The position numbers and the translations under genes are program-made. Under the pieces are notes generated by a model that worked only from the letters and a program-made list of their open reading frames with translations, ran no database searches and had not been told where the DNA came from. DNA of 64,000 bases from Methylomicrobium lacus_A. Its GTDB lineage: Bacteria; Pseudomonadota; Gammaproteobacteria; Methylococcales; Methylomonadaceae. This document shows, one piece after another, positions 17,996 through 27,784 of this stretch. The stretch lies in NCBI RefSeq assembly GCF_041897535.1, contig NZ_CP169217.1, forward strand, positions 434,001-498,000, in the 5' to 3' direction. How positions within the stretch are numbered: the first letter of the stretch is position 1; each line of letters opens with the position of its first letter.

Positions 17996-18438
17996 GACAG
18001 AATCCTCGTTTATGGGTTTGAAGGCGTCTATTGTAAGTCGATTTCAGGCAAATCATATACCCGATACGCGACAAACCTGTGACCCGTTCTGATATGACAA
18101 ATCGCAGCCTCTGCCGCAAATTGCATTGCCAATTTCGCTGATGCCGGCCTTACGGCAAGCCAAACGCCAGGCCAGCCTGATGCCGTCTTGCGCCTGCGTC
18201 GGGGACGCCATCGCTTCGGCCGGAATATGATGTAAAAATTGGCCGTATCGCAAAAAACTCATTTTTGCTACTACGGCGTCAGCCCAATCATCCACCCAAA
18301 TTGACGCCACGTCCCGCTTGCTCTCGCAAATGACCTAAAATATGCGACGAAATACCGGTTTCACCAAATAAAAACCCCACATTAATTGGATAAACTTGCT
18401 AATATAGACCTAACGTTTTTTATACGTCTTCTGCGCCC
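17996..18438. other. Intergenic region between lpxB and the histidine kinase gene
   Basis: A 443-base region between divergent genes, containing their promoters. A TAATAT hexamer at 18400-18405 lies about 35 bases before the kinase start and could be a -10 element, but I see no good -35. A minus-strand frame at 18053-18310 is open for 85 codons but lacks recognisable features and a convincing start. No repeat or RNA gene is evident. Confidence 0.4.
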
Positions 18439-19755
18439 GTGAATACTCCGTCGATCGAAATATTCTTCCATTGGCTGGCCAATACGCCAGAACTTTTGCA
18501 GCGTGCCTGCGTGGTCATCGTCGTGACGTATATGGCGATCCGGCAGCCTTGGTTCAAGCAGGCAATGCGCGGCGTTAACCAGTTTTGGCGGCATCGCCTG
18601 GTTGCGGCAGTCTATTTCGGCGCCTTGGCGATCGTCGGCACCCATAACGGCATCGTGCTGGACATCAGCCGGAACGGCGCGGTAATCGAATATCTCTCCA
18701 GGCAACCGGCAGGCCTGCAACAGATGCAAGCTATCCTCAGTTTCCGCGACATGTTGGTGCTTTCCGCCGGTCTGTTCGGAGGCCCCTGGACCGGGCTCGG
18801 CGCGGGCTTGATCGCGGGCGGCGAACGCTGGCTGCTCGGCGGCTTCGTAGGTTTTGCGAGCGGCATTTCGACCGTATTGCTCGGCTTGGGGGCGGGTTTG
18901 GCAAAGCAGGTTTGGCCGCATATCAACAGCCGCCAGGGCACCCTGGCGACGGTCTTGGTCGGCACGGTTGTGCAAAAATATTTGATCGTTTCGCTAAGCG
19001 ACCCGCACGTTCTGGCGATTGCGACGATCAGGGAAACGATCATCCCGGAGATCACGGTCAATTGCCTGGGCTGCCTGCTGTTTCACTCGGTGATGCAGGA
19101 CATGGAACGCGACCGGCTGAAAACGCAGGCGCAGCAAGCCGAACTGAGGGCATTGCACGCGCAGATCGAACCGCATTTCATCAACAATACACTAAACTCG
19201 ATCAAGGCGCTGATCCGCCGAGACCCCGAGCAAGCCTCCGATTATGTGGTCAAACTGGCGCGTTTTCTCGACGATACCCGGCAGATTGCAAGAGCCAATT
19301 CGATCAGCCTAAGCCAGGAACTGGCACAACTGGAAAACTATCTCGATTTCCAGCATCTGCGCTTCCCCGGCGCCTTCCACTTTGAACAAGATATCCCTTC
19401 CTCGTTGCTGGACTGTCAGATTCCGCCGCGCAGCCTGCTGACGCTCGCCGAAAATGCGCTGCTGCACGGGCGCGGCCATTCCGGTATATTAACTCTGCGG
19501 GTTGCCGGCGCCGATCTCGGCAAGCAAATGGCATTAAGCATCGAGGATGACGGCCGCGGCATCGCGCCTAACCGCCTGGAGTTGCTGGGCAAGCAGCCGG
19601 TCAATTCAGAACGGGGCAGCGGCAACGGCCTTTTTCAATTGCAAGAGACCTTGAAAATCGCCTACGATGGCGCCGCTACAATCGACATAACGAGCCAGGA
19701 AAAAATGGGAACAGAAATTACCTTGATACTGCCGAAAAGGAGTCAGCCATGGTAA
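18439..19755 (+). CDS. LytS-type sensor histidine kinase
   Basis: A 438-residue membrane kinase with a GTG start. Residues ~20-205 form a multi-helix 5TM-type LytS sensor module (FRDMLVLSAGLFGGPWTGLGAG). A coiled linker follows, then a His_kinase domain with EPHFINNTLNSIKALIR around residue 245 carrying the phospho-acceptor His. The ATPase part has ENALLHG and EDDGRGIAPN. LytS kinases sense membrane or cell-wall state, or small metabolites. The stop overlaps the start of the LytTR regulator by 7 bases, so the pair is co-expressed. Confidence 0.88.
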   Translation: MNTPSIEIFFHWLANTPELLQRACVVIVVTYMAIRQPWFKQAMRGVNQFWRHRLVAAVYFGALAIVGTHNGIVLDISRNGAVIEYLSRQPAGLQQMQAILSFRDMLVLSAGLFGGPWTGLGAGLIAGGERWLLGGFVGFASGISTVLLGLGAGLAKQVWPHINSRQGTLATVLVGTVVQKYLIVSLSDPHVLAIATIRETIIPEITVNCLGCLLFHSVMQDMERDRLKTQAQQAELRALHAQIEPHFINNTLNSIKALIRRDPEQASDYVVKLARFLDDTRQIARANSISLSQELAQLENYLDFQHLRFPGAFHFEQDIPSSLLDCQIPPRSLLTLAENALLHGRGHSGILTLRVAGADLGKQMALSIEDDGRGIAPNRLELLGKQPVNSERGSGNGLFQLQETLKIAYDGAATIDITSQEKMGTEITLILPKRSQPW

Positions 19756-20516
19756 GGAATCGACGCGTGATCATCGTGGATGATGAGGCCTTGGCACGCG
19801 ACGAATTGGCCGCGATGCTGCACAGCCGGCATCTCGATATCGAGGTGATCGGCGCGGTGGACGGCACCGTCAAAGCGTGGGAGCTGGTCCAGGCCGATGA
19901 TGCGATCGAAGGCATTTTTCTCGACATCGACATCCAGACCGAAAGCCGCCGCGCGGGTCTCGATTTTGCGCTGAATTTGCAGCGCCTGGAAAAAAAGCCC
20001 TGGATCGTTTTCGTGACCGGCTACCGGGAGCATGCGGTCGAAGCCTTCCAGTCCTTCCCGGTCAACTATCTGGTCAAGCCGGTTGACAATGCAGCAATCG
20101 ACCGAACGCTCGACTGGGTGCGGCGCAACTTCCCGAGCGCAAAATCCGAAGCGGAACGCCTCGCGGTCCGCCACCGTATCGACGACCCGTCGGGCGAAAA
20201 ACTTTTCTGCACCGAATACCTTGATCCCGACGAAGTGCTTTACGTTCAGAAAAACAACGGCGTGAATACGGTCAAAATCGGTCTGGTCAGCGGCGGCGAA
20301 TTGGACGGCATCGACGGAACGCTGAAGGAATGGAAAATGCGCGGGTTTTTCCAAATCCACCGGCGCAATCTGATTAATCTGCAACATGCACGTCGACTGG
20401 AGCCGCGCATCGGCGAAAATAACGTCTATAAAATCGTTTTCAAAAACAGCCCGGTTAAATTGGACATCGGGCCGGACTTTTTACCGGCGCTGCGCGAACG
20501 CCTGAAAGCCCCTTGA
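19749..20516 (+). CDS. LytTR-family response regulator
   Basis: A 255-residue regulator. Residues ~5-125 form a receiver (VIIVDDEALARDEL, phospho-Asp in IFLDIDIQ, then VFVTGYREHAVEAF and the switch Lys in YLVKPVDN). Residues ~150-250 form a LytTR DNA-binding domain (EVLYVQKNNGVNTVK, FFQIHRRNLINLQHARRLEP). It is the partner of the LytS kinase it overlaps. LytTR proteins usually bind paired direct repeats; no clear target pair is visible here. The downstream ABC exporter is a possible target, by proximity only. Confidence 0.9.
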   Translation: MVRNRRVIIVDDEALARDELAAMLHSRHLDIEVIGAVDGTVKAWELVQADDAIEGIFLDIDIQTESRRAGLDFALNLQRLEKKPWIVFVTGYREHAVEAFQSFPVNYLVKPVDNAAIDRTLDWVRRNFPSAKSEAERLAVRHRIDDPSGEKLFCTEYLDPDEVLYVQKNNGVNTVKIGLVSGGELDGIDGTLKEWKMRGFFQIHRRNLINLQHARRLEPRIGENNVYKIVFKNSPVKLDIGPDFLPALRERLKAP

Positions 20517-20567
20517 TTTGTCATCGTCAAACCGCGATTATTCCGGCAATCGAAATCAGCGGGCAGG

Positions 20568-20573
20568 TATAAT
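20568..20573 (+). promoter_or_regulatory. Possible -10 element for the ABC exporter gene
   Basis: A perfect TATAAT hexamer lies 32 bases before the ATG at 20605, in the gap after the response regulator stop. A matching -35 is not obvious. It supports starting the ABC transporter at 20605 and suggests its own promoter. Confidence 0.35.
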
Positions 20574-20604
20574 TAACCTTTGCCCAGCCCAAAGCCTGCC
20601 GTTG

Positions 20605-22416
20605 ATGCCTAAAACCTTATCCGCCCGAACGCCGCGCCGAGCCGCCGATGCGCCGCCGTTGCCTACCGGCACGATCCGCTTCATCCTGTACTGCCTGTCC
20701 AGTTTCAAGGGCTGGATATTGTTGATGTTCATCTTCGAGACCGGCCAGGCGGCCGGCAGCATCCTGGTGCCTTATGCGATCAAAGCCATCATGGAAGGCG
20801 TCTCGCACGGCCTCCCCGATGCCCGGACCGCGCTCGATGCATTGCGAGGGCCCTTGCTGCTCTTGTCCGGGTTGAATATCGCCGAAATTCTGTGCAGCCG
20901 GGCCAGTGGTGCGGTCTTGATCACGATCGGCCCCAAACTGCGCCAGCGCACGACGCGCGCCTTGTTCACCTATCTGCAATGCCATTCGGCGCGCTATTTC
21001 AGCAGCCATTTCGCCGGCGCGCTCGCGCACCGGATCAGCGAAACCGCGATCAGCGTGAATCACACGACCTGGGCGGTGCTGTGCGATTTCTGGCCGATCA
21101 CGGTCACCTTCAGCGTCTCCGCCGGCTTGCTGCTGGGCGTGCATCAGGGCCTCGGGTTGTTCGTCACAGCCTGGGTCTTTCTGTATGTCGCGATCTCGTT
21201 CTGGCTGGCCACCCGCTGCCGGCCTTATGCGCAAAGCTATGCCGGCATTCGCAGCATGGTCAACGGCAAGATCGTCGATTCGGTCACCAACAGCCTGAAC
21301 GCCAAGCTGTTTGCGCGCCAGCGATTCGAACGCGATTATTTGCAAGGTTTCTTGGACACCGAACTGAAAGCCGCGCGCCGAACTTTCTGGTATATGGAAC
21401 GGGTGCGCTGGTTTCAGTTCATCTCCGCCGCCGCGTTGAAACTGGGCACGATTTATTATGCGCTGACGCTCTGGCAAGGCGGACTGATCGGGGTCGGCGA
21501 TTTTACGATGAGCGTCGGCCTGGCGCTGATCATCATCGGCGATGCGCGCAATCTGTCGCGCCATTTCCTGGAGTTTTTCGAATATGTCGGCAATATCGCG
21601 AACGGCGTCGAAACGATCGTCGAGCCGCACGAGATCATCGACGCGCCGGACGCGAAAGCGCTAAAGGTCACCGAAGGGCGCATCGAATTCCGGAACGTCA
21701 CCTTTGGCTATGATCAGGATCAACCGGTTTTCAAGAACCTGAATGTGGTGATCGAACCCGGCCAGCGCGTCGGCCTCGTCGGCTTTTCGGGCTCGGGCAA
21801 ATCGACTTTCGTCAGCCTGATCTTGCGTAACTTCGAGCCGCAGCAAGGCAACATCTGCATCGACGGCGCCGACATCGCCGAAGTAACGCAGGAATCGCTG
21901 CATGAACAGGTCAGCCTGATTCCGCAGGATCCGACGCTGTTCCATCGCAGCCTGAAGGAAAACATCGGTTACGGCAAGCTCGAAGCGAGCGATGCGGAAA
22001 TCGTCAGTGCCGCCACATTCGCGCATGCCCATGACTTCATTCGGGCGATGGCCGAAGACTATGATTCGCTGGTCGGCGAACGCGGCGTCAAACTGTCCGG
22101 CGGCCAAAGACAAAGAATCGCGATTGCACGTGTGATCCTGAAGGATGCGCCGATCCTGATCCTGGACGAGGCCACGTCGAGCCTCGATTCGGTCACCGAA
22201 AAAACGATCCAGGAAAATCTGACCCGGCTGATGGGGCATAAGACCGTGATCGCGGTCGCGCACCGGCTATCGACGATCGCCTACCTCGACCGCATCCTGG
22301 TTTTCGACCGGGGCCGTATCGTCGAGGACGGCACACACGACCAATTACTGGCGCAGCAAGGCTATTACTACCGCTTATGGAGCATGCAGGCCGGCGGCTT
22401 TCTGCCGGAAGGCTGA
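20605..22416 (+). CDS. ABC exporter half-transporter (fused membrane and ATPase domains)
   Basis: A 603-residue type I exporter. About six transmembrane helices lie in residues 20-310, then a nucleotide-binding domain with GFSGSGKST (Walker A, ~395), LSGGQRQRIAIARV (~497), ILDEATSSLD (Walker B) and the switch His in AVAHRLSTIA. It should dimerise to flip or export a lipid or hydrophobic substrate. The cargo cannot be read from sequence. I prefer the ATG at 20605: the frame extends upstream to 20518, but a TATAAT element lies between. The gene converges on the MFS carrier with a 2-base gap. Confidence 0.88.
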   Translation: MPKTLSARTPRRAADAPPLPTGTIRFILYCLSSFKGWILLMFIFETGQAAGSILVPYAIKAIMEGVSHGLPDARTALDALRGPLLLLSGLNIAEILCSRASGAVLITIGPKLRQRTTRALFTYLQCHSARYFSSHFAGALAHRISETAISVNHTTWAVLCDFWPITVTFSVSAGLLLGVHQGLGLFVTAWVFLYVAISFWLATRCRPYAQSYAGIRSMVNGKIVDSVTNSLNAKLFARQRFERDYLQGFLDTELKAARRTFWYMERVRWFQFISAAALKLGTIYYALTLWQGGLIGVGDFTMSVGLALIIIGDARNLSRHFLEFFEYVGNIANGVETIVEPHEIIDAPDAKALKVTEGRIEFRNVTFGYDQDQPVFKNLNVVIEPGQRVGLVGFSGSGKSTFVSLILRNFEPQQGNICIDGADIAEVTQESLHEQVSLIPQDPTLFHRSLKENIGYGKLEASDAEIVSAATFAHAHDFIRAMAEDYDSLVGERGVKLSGGQRQRIAIARVILKDAPILILDEATSSLDSVTEKTIQENLTRLMGHKTVIAVAHRLSTIAYLDRILVFDRGRIVEDGTHDQLLAQQGYYYRLWSMQAGGFLPEG

Positions 22417-22418
22417 AT

Positions 22419-24080
22419 TCAGGGCTGTTCCTTTAGCAAAGTGCGTTTCGCGAACACGATCGCCGCGACCGGCATCATCAAGTTCAGTCCCATCACCACG
22501 ATCAACAGCCAGCCGAGTTCGCTGTAATCCGCGGGCGTCACGATTTGGCCGCTCGCCGCGTCGCGAACCTCGCGGGTGATCTCAAAGCCTTGATTCAGCC
22601 ATTTGGTCAACAGTTGCGACAAGGACAGCGCCAGATTCACGAACGCCGCCATCACCGCAAAATAAGTCGCCTTCAGCTGTTTCGGCGCCGAATGGGCGAT
22701 CCAGGCCAGCATCGGAATCATCGCGATCTGGCCCAGGGGCGATTCGAGCGCGGTATCGACCAGCGCGATGAAGCGGGCATCGACGACGCCGCCGGTCAGT
22801 GCTGCGGTCCAGTGATGCAGCCCATAATAGAGCGCGATATTGGGCAGATAAAGCAAGGTCAGCGCGATAGTCAGCGCCGCGATAATATAGGTAATCGGCC
22901 GCTCGGCCATGAAGCGGCGAAACACAAACATGCCCACCAGGGTCAACGCGCTCGAAATCAGCGACAGTTTCGAGATAAACTGCTGATCGAAGCCGAGGTC
23001 GTCGATCATCCACCAGGTCTCCCCCGCGCCGGTGGTCGGCACCGCGCGAAACGCGAAGATCACGAAGGCGGTGCCGTACAATTGATTTCGGGTTTTGCTT
23101 TCGAGGTCCATCGTCAACCGCCACATCAAAAACAGCACGATGGCCAGCGAGCCGATGAAGACGATCTCTTCGCTGTTCGAGAAGCCGCCCAAGCCCATCA
23201 CCGCCGCGAATAACGCAAATCCGAGCCCGCCGCCCAACAGCGGCCAATTGACCACGGGCGCTTCATGCGCGCCGGTAGCGATGATCCGTTCAATATCCTC
23301 AAACTCGAAACCTTGCGCAGCGAGCCGCCATTCCTGCTGCGAGCGCAAATAAGACGACAATGCGACGCCGAGGACCGAGATCACCGGAATCCAAAGCGCC
23401 CAGCGGTAAATCGACAGATAAACCGCGGCCTTCTCGGCCGCGCCCATCGCTTCGACGCCGCGGAAAAACAGGACGTTAACGCCGGCCACGAGCAGGCTGC
23501 CGCCGATGATCGCGACCCGACCCAAGGTTTGCATCGTGGTATGCGCGGCCAGAATTTGCGGTTCGGGAAGCGGCCGGCCTTCGTCATCGAAACGCCGTAC
23601 AGCCTCCACGGTCATCGCATCGGCCACGATATCCTGAATCACATAACCGATCGGAGCCAACAACGCCGATAACACAAACCAGTTTTCGACCGGCCATAAA
23701 TGCCGCATGTATTCAATATCGCCTAACAGTTTGATCATGATCAGCAAACTGGTGGCGATCAGCGCCGCGCCCAAATAGACCAGACCGGCCTTATAGCGCC
23801 ATAACAAATCGACCAGATGCCCCATCGGCATCTTAAAAGCCCAAGGCAGCATCGCCCAAAACCCCAAAGCGGCCAAAAATTCGGCAGACAAACCGAGAGA
23901 TTCCTTCACGAAAAAAGTCCCGACGATGCCGGTAAGCCCGGCAACGCCCGCCGCCAGATAAACCATCAAGGGAGGCAAATAGCTGATGCGCATCTGCCTG
24001 CCCAGATCGAGCACATTGCGGTCCAGCCATTGTAAAAATAAGGTAATGATCGACGCGGTACTCGATTGATGATTGGTCAT
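22419..24080 (-). CDS. MFS carrier, BT1/folate-biopterin-like
   Basis: A 553-residue polytopic membrane protein with about 12 helices. The segment FFVKESLGLSAEFLAALGFWAMLPW, followed by LVDLLWRYKAGLVYLGAAL, resembles the BT1/FBT branch of the major facilitator superfamily, and IGYVIQDIVADAMTVE is also family-like. Substrate is unknown; folate or pterin transport is only a suggestion from the fold. A GGGGA sequence 5-9 bases before the ATG at 24080 favours this start over 24092 or 24104. Confidence 0.7.
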   Translation of the reverse strand: MTNHQSSTASIITLFLQWLDRNVLDLGRQMRISYLPPLMVYLAAGVAGLTGIVGTFFVKESLGLSAEFLAALGFWAMLPWAFKMPMGHLVDLLWRYKAGLVYLGAALIATSLLIMIKLLGDIEYMRHLWPVENWFVLSALLAPIGYVIQDIVADAMTVEAVRRFDDEGRPLPEPQILAAHTTMQTLGRVAIIGGSLLVAGVNVLFFRGVEAMGAAEKAAVYLSIYRWALWIPVISVLGVALSSYLRSQQEWRLAAQGFEFEDIERIIATGAHEAPVVNWPLLGGGLGFALFAAVMGLGGFSNSEEIVFIGSLAIVLFLMWRLTMDLESKTRNQLYGTAFVIFAFRAVPTTGAGETWWMIDDLGFDQQFISKLSLISSALTLVGMFVFRRFMAERPITYIIAALTIALTLLYLPNIALYYGLHHWTAALTGGVVDARFIALVDTALESPLGQIAMIPMLAWIAHSAPKQLKATYFAVMAAFVNLALSLSQLLTKWLNQGFEITREVRDAASGQIVTPADYSELGWLLIVVMGLNLMMPVAAIVFAKRTLLKEQP

Positions 24081-24194
24081 GGAAATCCCCATCAGATGAT
24101 GCAACGTTCAAATGCTAGGCTATCGACTCTGATGGCGTGCATAAGTTCGCGGCCTGATGGCAGGCAATTTTATTCCCGCAATGTATGCACTGCC

Positions 24195-26294
24195 CTATTT
24201 ACTGACTGTGACGGTTACGGTCGCCGATGCAGTGCCTCCCTTACCATCGCTGACGGTATAGGTGAAGGTGTCGGTTCCTAAGATCAGCCCTTTATAGGAT
24301 ATGCTCTTGCCATTGACAATCGTGCCTTTTGTTGAAGAAATGATCGTCAAATTATCGCCATCGACATCGCTATCGTTACCCAGCACATTGATGCTGACAG
24401 ATCTTTTTAATCGCACCGTATCACTATCCGGCAATGCAATCGGCGCATCATTGACCGGATTGCTCGAAGTGACCGTCAACGTTGTAGCGCTGGCCATCGA
24501 TGAAGCAGGCGTTTGATTGCCGGCGGCATCCCGGGCCACGACTTGAAAGGTATAGCTGGTTCCGGCGGTCAAACCGCCAATCACATAATTTGGACTGGAT
24601 TGCCAGGCGCTATTGACGCACCCATTACCGCCTGCAACACAGATGAACCGATACTCGACCACGCCGGAAGCATCGGTTGCAAGTGTCGATGTCATCGCAA
24701 TACTGCTTTCGCTTTGCGCAATTGGCGCGCTTTGCCAGGCCGGAGCTGGCGACGGCGGCGTGGTGTCGGCGACGAAGGAAGGCGGCGGCACTGCACCCGT
24801 AATGAAAAACTCGCCTTCGCTGCCGTAGCTGGAATACGGTGTCGATGAATTGCCCACGCCGGTGATTGCGAGATAATACCGTCCAGCGTTTACGGAAGCG
24901 CTAATCACGGCGTTGGTATCGTCCAGCGGATCGCTGTCGGTCACAACACTACCCGATGCGTCATAGAGCGTCGCCTTGACATCGAGATTGGCGCCGCGCG
25001 ATTGATCGTTCGTATCGCCGGATCGGGTGAATGCGGCCCAAGCCGGCGTAACGGTAATATTGACGGTACCACCATCGGCATCGAAAGCAAAAACATCGAT
25101 ATCGCCCTGTTTTTCAATGATACCTTTGTTCAAGGGATCGCTGTTTCCCGGATCGTTTTGCGGGTTTGTCGCCAGAATGCTGCCGTCGCTTTCTACGGCG
25201 AGCAGACTGGCAGTCCCTAACGCATTGCCGTGATCGTCGGCTCTAAACGTCAGTTTATTCGCAATGATGCTGATGTCATCCTGCGTGTTATTGGCGTCAG
25301 GATATTCCCCCTTGCTCCATTGCGTCACATTGGTGTAGTAATCGAGGCCCATGATCGGACCCCAGGACGAATGGCCGCTGCCGAGGCCTGAATAATACCC
25401 CACATCGCTGGTGCCATCGTGCGATAAACCCAGATTATGTCCGAATTCGTGCGCGGCCGCCTCGGCCACATAAGGCGCATAGCCTGAACTCAAATTGTTG
25501 TAGTAGACCAGCGCGGGCGAATAATAACTGGCGTATTTGCTGCCGCCGAAAACATTGATATAAGCCACGCCACCGGCATATTGGGATGGCATCGCGAGGC
25601 CCGATGCATCGGTGCTATTGGTAAACAAAACCCTTCCAACCGAAGGGCCGAAAGTCGACGGCTCCTCGGTCGTCACATCGATAGCGAAAGGCGCATAATC
25701 CTCGGCAACCCGATGCCAGATTTCATGGATCCGGTTCAATTCTTCGGCGTTGAACGAATTCGGATCGCCGTCGATGTCAAATGGCAATGCGTTTAAAGTT
25801 GGGTTGGTCGAATTCCAGGCCGTGCCGCTGATCACGTGGCCATCAAAATCCAGAAATACTTTTTTGGCTGCACCGGGAAGGCTATGCAGCTTGAATACGT
25901 CGACCGGCGGCAGAGCAATCGTTTCCGAGGTAGCCGCAGCGGAGTTGCTGGCTACCGGCTCGGGTATTACGGTATCGCTGTAAAATACGCCGCCTTCCTG
26001 ATCGACCTCTAAAGACTCAATATCGGCTTCCGGAAAAGAAAATTCATGCAGACGTCTCATCGCTTTGAGTTTGCCCGCTCTTGAAAGTCTTTCGAGAGCA
26101 TGGCGTAGATGGCTTCGCGCCGGCAGATCTTCGATCTGGAAAGGCGCGCCTTTGCCATACATCTTGCCCGAATGTGGACCGGCTTGGGTTCTCGGATCGT
26201 GGCGGGAAGCCGGTTTTGCGATAGCGACTTCGGTCAATGCGATCAGCAAGGCTAGCGTAATGGCTACGGACAAATAAAAATTGATCTGGCGCAT
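24195..26294 (-). CDS. Secreted zinc metalloprotease with FN3 and cadherin-like domains
   Basis: A 699-residue exported protein. A signal segment (FYLSVAITLALLIALTEVAIA) is followed by a propeptide. The reprolysin-like zinc site AAAHEFGHNLGLSHDGT (HExxHxxGxxH) lies near residue 305. A pre-peptidase-type C-terminal domain follows (GDIDVFAFDADGGTVNITV). After it come a fibronectin III domain (AWQSSPNYVIGGLTAGTSYTF) and a Cadherin/VCBS-like domain (VNDAPIALPDSD... ending GTASATVTVTVSK). It probably degrades extracellular proteins. The ATG at 26294 has an upstream GGAGGG ribosome-binding site. It stands alone on this strand. Confidence 0.88.
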   Translation of the reverse strand: MRQINFYLSVAITLALLIALTEVAIAKPASRHDPRTQAGPHSGKMYGKGAPFQIEDLPARSHLRHALERLSRAGKLKAMRRLHEFSFPEADIESLEVDQEGGVFYSDTVIPEPVASNSAAATSETIALPPVDVFKLHSLPGAAKKVFLDFDGHVISGTAWNSTNPTLNALPFDIDGDPNSFNAEELNRIHEIWHRVAEDYAPFAIDVTTEEPSTFGPSVGRVLFTNSTDASGLAMPSQYAGGVAYINVFGGSKYASYYSPALVYYNNLSSGYAPYVAEAAAHEFGHNLGLSHDGTSDVGYYSGLGSGHSSWGPIMGLDYYTNVTQWSKGEYPDANNTQDDISIIANKLTFRADDHGNALGTASLLAVESDGSILATNPQNDPGNSDPLNKGIIEKQGDIDVFAFDADGGTVNITVTPAWAAFTRSGDTNDQSRGANLDVKATLYDASGSVVTDSDPLDDTNAVISASVNAGRYYLAITGVGNSSTPYSSYGSEGEFFITGAVPPPSFVADTTPPSPAPAWQSAPIAQSESSIAMTSTLATDASGVVEYRFICVAGGNGCVNSAWQSSPNYVIGGLTAGTSYTFQVVARDAAGNQTPASSMASATTLTVTSSNPVNDAPIALPDSDTVRLKRSVSINVLGNDSDVDGDNLTIISSTKGTIVNGKSISYKGLILGTDTFTYTVSDGKGGTASATVTVTVSK

Positions 26295-26572
26295 GGTGAC
26301 TGCCCTCCAATATGGCGATATAAAATCGGCCGATATCGCCAAAGGCGGGACAACGGACCAATTTGAAGTTCCTTGTTAGTATTGCAGAAATGCGCCTTTG
26401 TTTTTGTGATAGGGTTACCAATACATAAATATTACATAAATCAGATACAAGTTTGACTAAAAATGAAATTTTAACTTACATATTAAATAAGCCGCCTTTA
26501 CGAACACCCCCGTTTAGTCTCCAGCCCATGGTATTTGCGGCGGCAAGACCGTGACCTAGAACGTCCTTCAGA
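26295..26572. other. Intergenic region upstream of the metalloprotease
   Basis: AT-rich spacer between the metalloprotease start and the ppk2 stop. Both flanking genes are minus-strand, so it should hold the protease promoter and the ppk2 terminator. I see no clear hairpin or repeat. Confidence 0.3.
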
Positions 26573-27364
26573 CTACAAAGCAATCATGCCGTTTTTCAGA
26601 TAACTTTCCGCATAATTGAACACGATGTCGGTATCGGGAAGAACCAGGGCTTCGTCTTTGTCCTTATAGTCGAGACGAAACAAAATGTCTTTGATGATAT
26701 TGATTCGGGCGGTTTTTTTGTCGTCGGCTCGCACCACGGTCCAGGGCGCATCCAAATGATGCGTTCTTGCCAACATGATATTGCGAGCGAGGCTGTAGTC
26801 CTCCCAATGCTTGACCGCTTCCAGATCGACCGGGCTGGTTTTCCATTGTTTCAGCGGGTTCCGTTCACGGTCTTCGAGACGCCGCTTTTGTTCTTCCCGA
26901 CTGATGTCCAAATAATATTTCAAGAGTTTGATCCCCGAGCGCACCAGCATCAATTCAAAATCCGGCACGGTTTCGAGAAACTCGTGATATTCCTGGTCGC
27001 TGCAATACCCCATCACGCGCTCCACGCCCGCGCGGTTATACCAGCTGCGGTTGAATAGCACCATCTCCTGCGCCGCCGGCAGATGCGGCGCATAGCGTTG
27101 AAAATACCAGCTGCTCTTGTCCCGGTCGGAAGGCTTACCTAACGCCACTACTCGAGTTTCGCGCGGACTCAGATGCTGAATGATGCGCTTGATAGAGCCG
27201 TCCTTGCCGCCGGCATCCCGGCCCTCGAAGATGATCACCACTTTTTCGTCATGCTTGATGATGTGCTTTTGCAGCTTGACCAGTTCGATCTGCAATTGCG
27301 TCAACGTGGCTTTGTACGCTTCCTTGCCGATTTTTTTCTTGTCGCGTTTATGTTTGATGTTCAT
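26573..27364 (-). CDS. ppk2: Polyphosphate kinase 2
   Basis: A 263-residue PPK2. VVIIFEGRDAGGKDGSIKRIIQ is the Walker A loop, RDKSSWYFQRYAPHLP and VLFNRSWYNRAGVERVMGYC are the family core with the Walker B Asp position replaced by N in this FNRSWYNR form, and PLKQWKTSPVD forms the lid. PPK2 makes nucleoside di- or triphosphates from polyphosphate, or the reverse. The start at 27364 (MNIKHKRDKKK) is chosen because the longer frame has no family similarity. The upstream 125-residue protein gene ends at 27369 on the same strand, so they are probably co-transcribed. Confidence 0.9.
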   Translation of the reverse strand: MNIKHKRDKKKIGKEAYKATLTQLQIELVKLQKHIIKHDEKVVIIFEGRDAGGKDGSIKRIIQHLSPRETRVVALGKPSDRDKSSWYFQRYAPHLPAAQEMVLFNRSWYNRAGVERVMGYCSDQEYHEFLETVPDFELMLVRSGIKLLKYYLDISREEQKRRLEDRERNPLKQWKTSPVDLEAVKHWEDYSLARNIMLARTHHLDAPWTVVRADDKKTARINIIKDILFRLDYKDKDEALVLPDTDIVFNYAESYLKNGMIAL

Positions 27365-27368
27365 CCGA

Positions 27369-27746
27369 TCACTCGCCGATATTGACCAACCAGCCACCGC
27401 TGCCCTTGCACTGGCTTGCCCCTTCCGCGCTAATATTGATCCGTGCAAAAGTCCCATGCAATGCGGATGGCAACATTCCGCTAACCTGATAGCCCTGCGG
27501 AACCGGTTTGACTGCAATCGATGCAGACAAGTCTTTGACGACCACCCTGATCGTGTCCGGCCGGGTATTGGGCGAAGCCAAAAAGGAAAATTTGGCGTTT
27601 GGTACAACGTCCGCCTTGTCTGGCGGATAAAATTGACTGAAGCCGGGTTTGGCGCAAGCTTTTGAGCTATTGCTGCTGCCGTAGCCCCAAACCGCGCCAC
27701 ACATCAACAGCAACGGGCCTAGTCCAAGTATTTGCCATGCCTTCAT
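27369..27746 (-). CDS. Small exported protein of unknown function
   Basis: A 125-residue protein beginning KAWQILGLGPLLLMCGAVWG, a probable signal peptide or lipobox-like start. A compact beta-rich domain follows (RPDTIRVVVKDLSASIAVKPVP, GTFARINISAEGASQ). A GGGAGA sequence lies 7-12 bases before the ATG. I do not recognise the family. It ends 4 bases before ppk2 on the same strand, so the two are likely transcribed together. A periplasmic location is inferred. Confidence 0.6.
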   Translation of the reverse strand: MKAWQILGLGPLLLMCGAVWGYGSSNSSKACAKPGFSQFYPPDKADVVPNAKFSFLASPNTRPDTIRVVVKDLSASIAVKPVPQGYQVSGMLPSALHGTFARINISAEGASQCKGSGGWLVNIGE

Positions 27747-27784
27747 CAGCGTGTCTCCCAATATTTTCGTGTGGAAATGCCGTA

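Noticed and set aside
18053..18310. An 85-codon minus-strand frame between lpxB and the kinase gene
   Set aside because: It has no convincing start or domain and lies in a promoter region. I left it as part of the intergenic region.
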